This document shows, piece after piece, positions 58,101 through 64,000 of a stretch of 64,000 nucleotides of DNA. A model generated the notes under the pieces. The model saw only the letters and a list, made by a program, of their open reading frames with translations. It made no database searches and had not been told where the DNA came from. Within the stretch, counting starts at the first letter, position 1. The number at the start of each line of letters is the position of its first letter. This DNA is from Tetranychus cinnabarinus (lineage: Eukaryota; Arthropoda; Arachnida; Trombidiformes; Tetranychidae), in the NCBI GenBank assembly GCA_022266195.1, contig WHVY01000005.1:372001-436000 (forward strand), written 5' to 3'. The position numbers were made by a program, and so were the translations under genes.

Positions 58101-61100
58101 GTTGAGTTAAGAATTTTGGAGTCTAAACTCGAAAAACTGTTGCTTCTGTCAAATTGCAAACTGAACTAAATCTAGGCGATAGTAATTATCGATATTCCAA
58201 CACTCAATATTCAGCGATATGTTTTTCGATTGAGTTTTAGGGGTTTGGTGAAGGTGAAAATCGTAATAAAAGATTCGTTTGGAGATGAAAATTGAAGCAA
58301 AACAGTAAACATCAATAAACTAGAATCAAACCTGTTTTGTTCTTAGTTTCTCAATTCATTTCTTATCTAATTGATTAGCAATCGTTTTAATCGTTGTTGA
58401 GCAACAATGTAATACTTTCCTTGGTTGCGTGCAGGGAAAAGAGCAAAACTTGAATTTCTATTGAACTTTATTGATGACTAAAAGTGATCCTAATAAACAT
58501 TTACTAGTAAACTTGAAAAAAATATTCAAAATGGGCAAATGGTAAATGAAACGAAATGTTACCCAATGACACTTTTTGCTCATCTCCAATCTAAAAAGCA
58601 AGGTTGAACCAATGGAATTTTTCACCATTCAATTCAGAGTCTTTACACATTGAACCCTAATTAATCGACTGATTGGCATGTGTTGATATCGAAAGGTGTT
58701 TTACAAGTGTGCATTATGTATACATTTATTGTTACTCGTCGAGCAGTGAGACATACAACAGAGCAGCAATGAAAGGATGATATAGAAACTATTTCCGTAA
58801 CCTTACTCATTCCAAAAGTTATTGATAAAAACCTGACGGAAGCTCATTGCGCCGCACCCTGTACTTTCCCACGCAGCTTCTTTTTTGCTTTCCTTGTTGA
58901 TGAAACAAAAACAAGAAAAATGATTTTCTATAAGGATGATAAAGAATCTTCATTTGATGCTCTTCTCTCTCTCCTCTACTTTCTTCCTCTCTATCACTTG
59001 CTCTTCAGTGTGATGTACACGATCAGTATAAAGATTAAACACTGTATGAGATTCCAATGGGAGGTTGTTTATCTGTCTATCTGTTTGTGCTGGTTCAATT
59101 GGCCACGGATGCTGCGGATGAAAATGGATGCGGGTAACAAGAAAGGGTGGAGTTGAGCTTGATAAGAGTGAGTAACTAAAGAGAGAGAGAAAGAGCGAGT
59201 TCTAGTTGACCAGGTTCAACCTATTCATCTTTTTATATCCATTTAGACCGCTAAATGATCACAGGGGAGTTTTGAAAATTGCAAAAAAAAGCTGAATCCT
59301 TTTCAAGTTATTTGACCAACCGTGAAACTTATCGTGACCTACTGAGAATACATTACATCACACGTCACATGAGAATAAAAGACGAAGATTGTAATTGATA
59401 ATAATTAAACTTGTTTCTTTTGTTTCTTTCGTTCACTCTTCTCTCTTTCGCTCAACACTGTCGTCTCTCTTCATGTTTCGTTACCTTTTTGCTCTTGCTT
59501 TCACAATTGCGAGACTTTTATTTTCAAGTCAATTATCAAGTCGCTTGTTATTGACAAAAATGTTAACCTAATGCAATCGACTCACTGCACTGTCTAACCA
59601 CGTCGTGAGACAGTCTTTACGTTCAACTGTGACTCGCAATGAAAATGTCAAAAACTTAAAAACAGAAACTCGAAAAGCTCAGACAAAGAGTTAAAACAAT
59701 TTTTATTGAATCGAACCTAAAATCATTTCTTTGCAAAGCTTTGCTTAAACTAGACAATTATGCAAACAAGGGACTTGGTCCAAGTTGATGTCCTTTTCAG
59801 CCAAAGTCAGGTAAAGGTGAAAAGGTAAAAATTAGTTTAGAGAAACATTTTGTTAACTAAACTGGAAAAAAGTGAATTATTTTGAGTAATTTTATGAAAA
59901 GAAAAAATAAGAGCAAAATTGATCAAAATCATCTCTAATAGCGGTTAAATTATTTCAAGTAATCATCATTATTAGGAATCAAACTTTAACTGTTAAGCTT
60001 CAATTGTTTTGTTTTTTTTCATCATCCTTCTGCTTCTTCACTTTTCTTACCTTTTCTCTTGTTCAAGGTAAATTTTATATTCTTAAGGTCTACCGATTAG
60101 CCAATTTACGACAGGTTAAAGGAAGAAGAAGAAGATGAAGAAGATGATGTTAAATGGTGGAGGATGAGGCCAGTTTACTTTGGTCAAATGTTGTGAGCTT
60201 TTAATGAGTGAAATGGCTTGTTCGGTATTAGTGTGAGTGGCCTGTTAAGACCATAAAATAAACAACAAGAAAACAAGAGCAACCTCATAATCATCCTCAT
60301 CATGTTGATCATCTACTGAATCTGCTATCTTGTTTCTCTCATCATCCATCAATGGGAAAAGAGTGAGCAACAATAAGGAGTCGAAAACGATCATCATCAA
60401 CGAAAAGATGATAATGATGATCAACAGAAGAGATGAGATTATAACAGGGATTTTTTGGTGTGATAAAGCTTAACCTAAAAGATAAGTTCCACCCAAACCT
60501 CCTACGTTACATTTTTCATCTTCATCTTCATCCTCATCGTTGCATTGATCACGATAATCGATTTAAATACCTTTTTTGTTTTAAACAGAATCACGTTTAC
60601 TGACCAATTTTTCAGGTTAACTTTGATATACTACAGCAACTTGTTTCATTTTTTTCTCATTCATTTGTTCTTTGCGCTTTTACTTTTTTTTTCATTTACT
60701 TTTTCTTCATCTTCATCGTCGTCATCGTCATCCTCTAACTTTATTTTTCCTTTGATCATTGAGATTAATGCATAATCATTAGCTTGTTGATTTACTTTTA
60801 TTTTATGATAAATCGTTAATCTCATCACGCAATATGATCATTCACCAACAGCCTATTTTCAATTATCATCCATTTAACCGGAATTTCCCCCCTCAATTCA
60901 TCATCATTCTCATCCTAATTATCGTTATTAAAAATTTTCTACCAAAGATGTTACCTATTAATGACAATCACCATCATGTAAGCTCCAGTGTTACCTTGTT
61001 TGAATAGTCTAATCAGCCTTTCATTATCAGGTTAAAAAAGCAACTGCAAGATTCTGCTTTTTTAGTTGCAATTAAATTGTGACTTTTCCTTGTGATTTTA

Positions 61101-64000
61101 TATCGTTATCAGTTGATGAAAAGGTTTATTCAATTCACTTGAAATTCAGTCAATTAAGGCTGTTGTTTACAATTTTCAGTTGAAATGTAAAGTTAATTAT
61201 TCAAGAGTAAATTGTAATCTAGATGCTTCTACATAAAAATTATTTTCAGGTAAAACTAAACAAAGAATAAAACAAAAAAAACATAAAATTTACTCTCAAT
61301 TAAGTTAAGCAAATTCAAAATTCAATATTCAGAAAATGTTCAAGAAACAACGAGTCAGAACAAGTCAGAGTCTGAAAGTTTCTTGGGTTCATTTCATTTT
61401 AATTTCAACTATAAACTTATTTTGCATTATTATTGTAACAAGAAATAGATGAAACATAAAAGACTAGATTTTCAGATGAATTGATTTCGCCGTCATAACA
61501 ACGATTAGGAAGTTTACGATTTTCAGGTTTGATTCAAGGCTCAGTGAGATTAGACTATTGCACATATTTGATCACTAAGTTGATTATTTGATGACTGAAA
61601 ATGCTTTTATCCTTAAAAGCCTGATAATCTTTTGGGCATTTGGTCAAAAACTCAGAGTCTGAAGAGTCATCGACTTATTTTTCCATTTTTGTAACAATTC
61701 TTGAATAACTAAGACAATTGAAATAATGATAAACTTAACAGTTGTTTTACCAGAGACTTTTGTACTGAATTGTGACGATGATATTAGATTGCAATAGATA
61801 TCTTGTTCAATAAAAGTGATAAAATGTTCAATTGATGAACGTTACCTGTTGAGGGATTAAAAGAAGAACAAGATTTTTCTCATAGAGATTAATATTGAAT
61901 AGAAACTAAAATTCATCTAATCCAACTTGAACACTGAAGATGAAGAAAAAGCAGCAAAAAGTTTGGTAAAGAGAAAATTTGAAAATGAAAATTTGATTAA
62001 ATTGACGTCAATGTTTTCATATGAGATTACGATGCATCAATTGGGTTTGGATGAGTGAAGACAAAAAAAACAACAGAATTGGTTGAGAACGAGAAACAAA
62101 TTGACTTCAACTTTGCTCTTTAAATGCAGAGCAAAACTAGGAAAATGATAAACTTGAACTAATTCATTGAGAATGAAGTTTCATTGATGAAAGGCTACAA
62201 AACTCTCAATTACAAACTAAACACAAAAAATTAGACAAACGAGAAAAAAAGAAGAAAAAAGTTTTCCATTCAAATCAATAGTCATAACCAAAGTGACAGT
62301 TTACCAAAAAGGTTTAAACAAAATTTCGCCCTTTTCTTCCTGGACATTGAAAGATTGAAAAGAAAAGCAAAAAACACCAAAAAAACACAAAAAGACTAAC
62401 CTTACAAAAAATATGATGTTGATGGGGCGATGCAGTTTCAATGCTATACTTTACTTTATCACTCTTCCATATCTTGCCATCTTCATCATTGTGATATAAT
62501 CATAATAATCAACAGCAGTAACAAAATATCCTTAATCTAAGACTTAATTCACCCAAATTCACGTTTTTTTTCTTCTTCTTCTGTTCATTCTAATATTCCA
62601 TGATATAAAGATTTCAGGTGATGTCTTACTTTACTGAATCTTTTTGCATTATTATTACATCTTTTCTTTCTTATCATTTCCATCACATGGTAAAACATCA
62701 TCAAATGTTGATCCCATCTATGTGGGATGAAGAAGAAAAAGTCTAAATAAAAGTTGAATTCAATCAGATATTCAATTGAAAGTTGAAAGATTGGAAAAAC
62801 TTTTTTTTGTTTTGTAAATATTGTTTCTATTGATTTGATAAAATGATACAAAAAAACTGAGACAATAAAGTCTTGGACTTTATGGTCTAATCAACAGTCA
62901 ATTAGTTAACATTTTACTGTCAGGTGAAGCTGCATTTATCTTGTCGGTTCATCACAGTTTGGTTAATTACCTTTGCTTGTGCATAATAATTAAAATACAC
63001 GATAATGTTGAACGTTTTTTACACAAAAAAACATGTTTATTTATTAGCATAACAATAGTTTATTAAAACAATCAAACATTGTCTAATGAATTCAGGCTAC
63101 AAAATGTTATCATCGTTAATCAATGTGATAATGAATGTACAACATCCATAAACCATACACAACCAGTGATTGTAATCACTGGAAATTCATCATTAGATCC
63201 AACCAACAATGATATCGATCAAGGAAGGGTAAATTTAATATCGGAATCACCTTTGAAAGAGTTGACACCATTTAAATGAGCTTCAAAGCAACATTAATAG
63301 TCTAACCTGGTTCTTTTGACAACAAAATTTATTAACATTTAATGATAGACAAGATTGCAGTTTAAAACATTATGTCATAACTAATTACTGGGAGTTTGTG
63401 TTCAATGAATTGCTCTTTTCCAGGATTATTTTGGTTAAAAGGTGAGAATGATTTCAAAGACAACTTTCACAGAATGAACAAAATTAAACTTTGATGAAGC
63501 ATGAAACCAGACATTTTGATAATCACATTAGTTTGAGTCTAACATTGAAATTGATTAACATTTTTGTAACTGAATTTCCCGATATTAATTAATGTTTCAA
63601 TTTTTTGTTTACTTTTCAACTTTACACTGACTTTGTGAGTTTTATTCAATTTTACATGCTTTTAATGCATTCGTTTTCGATTTTTTTCTTCGTTCTGAAA
63701 CTTTAATGAACTTTTCCTGTTTCATCATTTTTAACATTCATTTCCTTTAATCTTGATTATAATTATTGTCAAACAATAATCCAATTGATTGACACTTTTC
63801 TCAAAATTTGCGAGTTTTCATGAAAAGTTGAAATTTATTTTTTTATCCATTCACTGGCACAACATGGGCTTGCAAATGACACCAATTTCAACCTGTTGAG
63901 CTTTACATTTCAAAATGGATTCTTTGTTTTCCTCATGAAATTCAAGTTATTTATAAATCTTTGACAGTCATTAAGAAGCTAAACTGAACAGCAAAAAGAG
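49164..64000. other. Long non-coding region, probably SoxF intron and upstream
   Basis: Nearly 15 kb without an ORF that resembles a protein. It has many CT/GA-rich and GAT/CAT microsatellites (52150-52200, 54100-54210, 57580-57655, 60120-60150, 60700-60735). No transposon ends, tRNA or exon could be recognised. As the SoxF gene is missing its first HMG-box exon, at least part of this is expected to be intron, and it may hold enhancers. Confidence 0.5.

Noticed and set aside
49164..64000. First HMG-box exon of SoxF
   Set aside because: I looked on the minus strand for sequence encoding MVWA and NAELSK-type segments and found none; only part was inspected closely, so a translated search should confirm.

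Overview
This is eukaryotic nuclear DNA. It is AT-rich, its genes are split by short introns (about 45-500 bp, GT...AG), and it codes on both strands. The gene set (IFT139, METTL23, ARF1 and a SoxF-type HMG gene, plus a lineage-specific BTB/BACK tandem family) points to a small-genome arthropod. An acariform mite such as a spider mite is my best guess, but that is inference and not shown by the sequence.

Layout. (1) 1-32.3 kb is a decaying tandem array. The ancestral unit was a divergent pair of BTB/BACK genes: an A-type gene on the minus strand and an F-type gene on the plus strand. The unit also carries a conserved block upstream of the A-type gene and a GC-rich hairpin cassette at the tail-to-tail boundary between units. 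The 3' flank of the unit recurs near 1, 4097, 19870, 23882, 27168 and 30870. Two genes look intact (A at 554-2147, F at 17149-18926). One A-type gene has an in-frame TGA (4643-6229), one has lost exactly its BTB domain (20360-21728), and the rest are fragments and chimeras. (2) A 9.18-kb EnSpm/CACTA-type DNA transposon (6990-16168) sits inside the array. It has 11-bp terminal inverted repeats, a 2-bp TT target duplication, TGAGTCA-rich subterminal repeats, an 827-residue transposase and two paralogous BEN-like genes. Paralogous array copies preserve its empty site. (3) Smaller insertions include a 375-bp TA-flanked MITE, also with an empty site in the window, two TTAA-flanked palindromic elements, and several hairpins. 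(4) 32.7-49.2 kb holds four conserved genes, all on the minus strand: METTL23 (3 exons), IFT139/TTC21B (21 exons, reconstructed with all reading frames closing), ARF1 (3 exons) and the last exon of a SoxF gene. (5) 49.2-64 kb has no recognisable exon. It is probably the long intron and upstream region of the SoxF gene, whose first HMG-box exon I could not find in the window.

How the parts relate. The conserved genes are independent housekeeping, ciliary and developmental genes. The array is a birth-and-death family that acts as a trap for transposons. Within the transposon, the transposase and the first BEN-like gene are divergently transcribed from a 373-bp region with three phased direct repeats. 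This suggests the element encodes its own DNA-binding accessory proteins, comparable to TnpA of plant CACTA elements.
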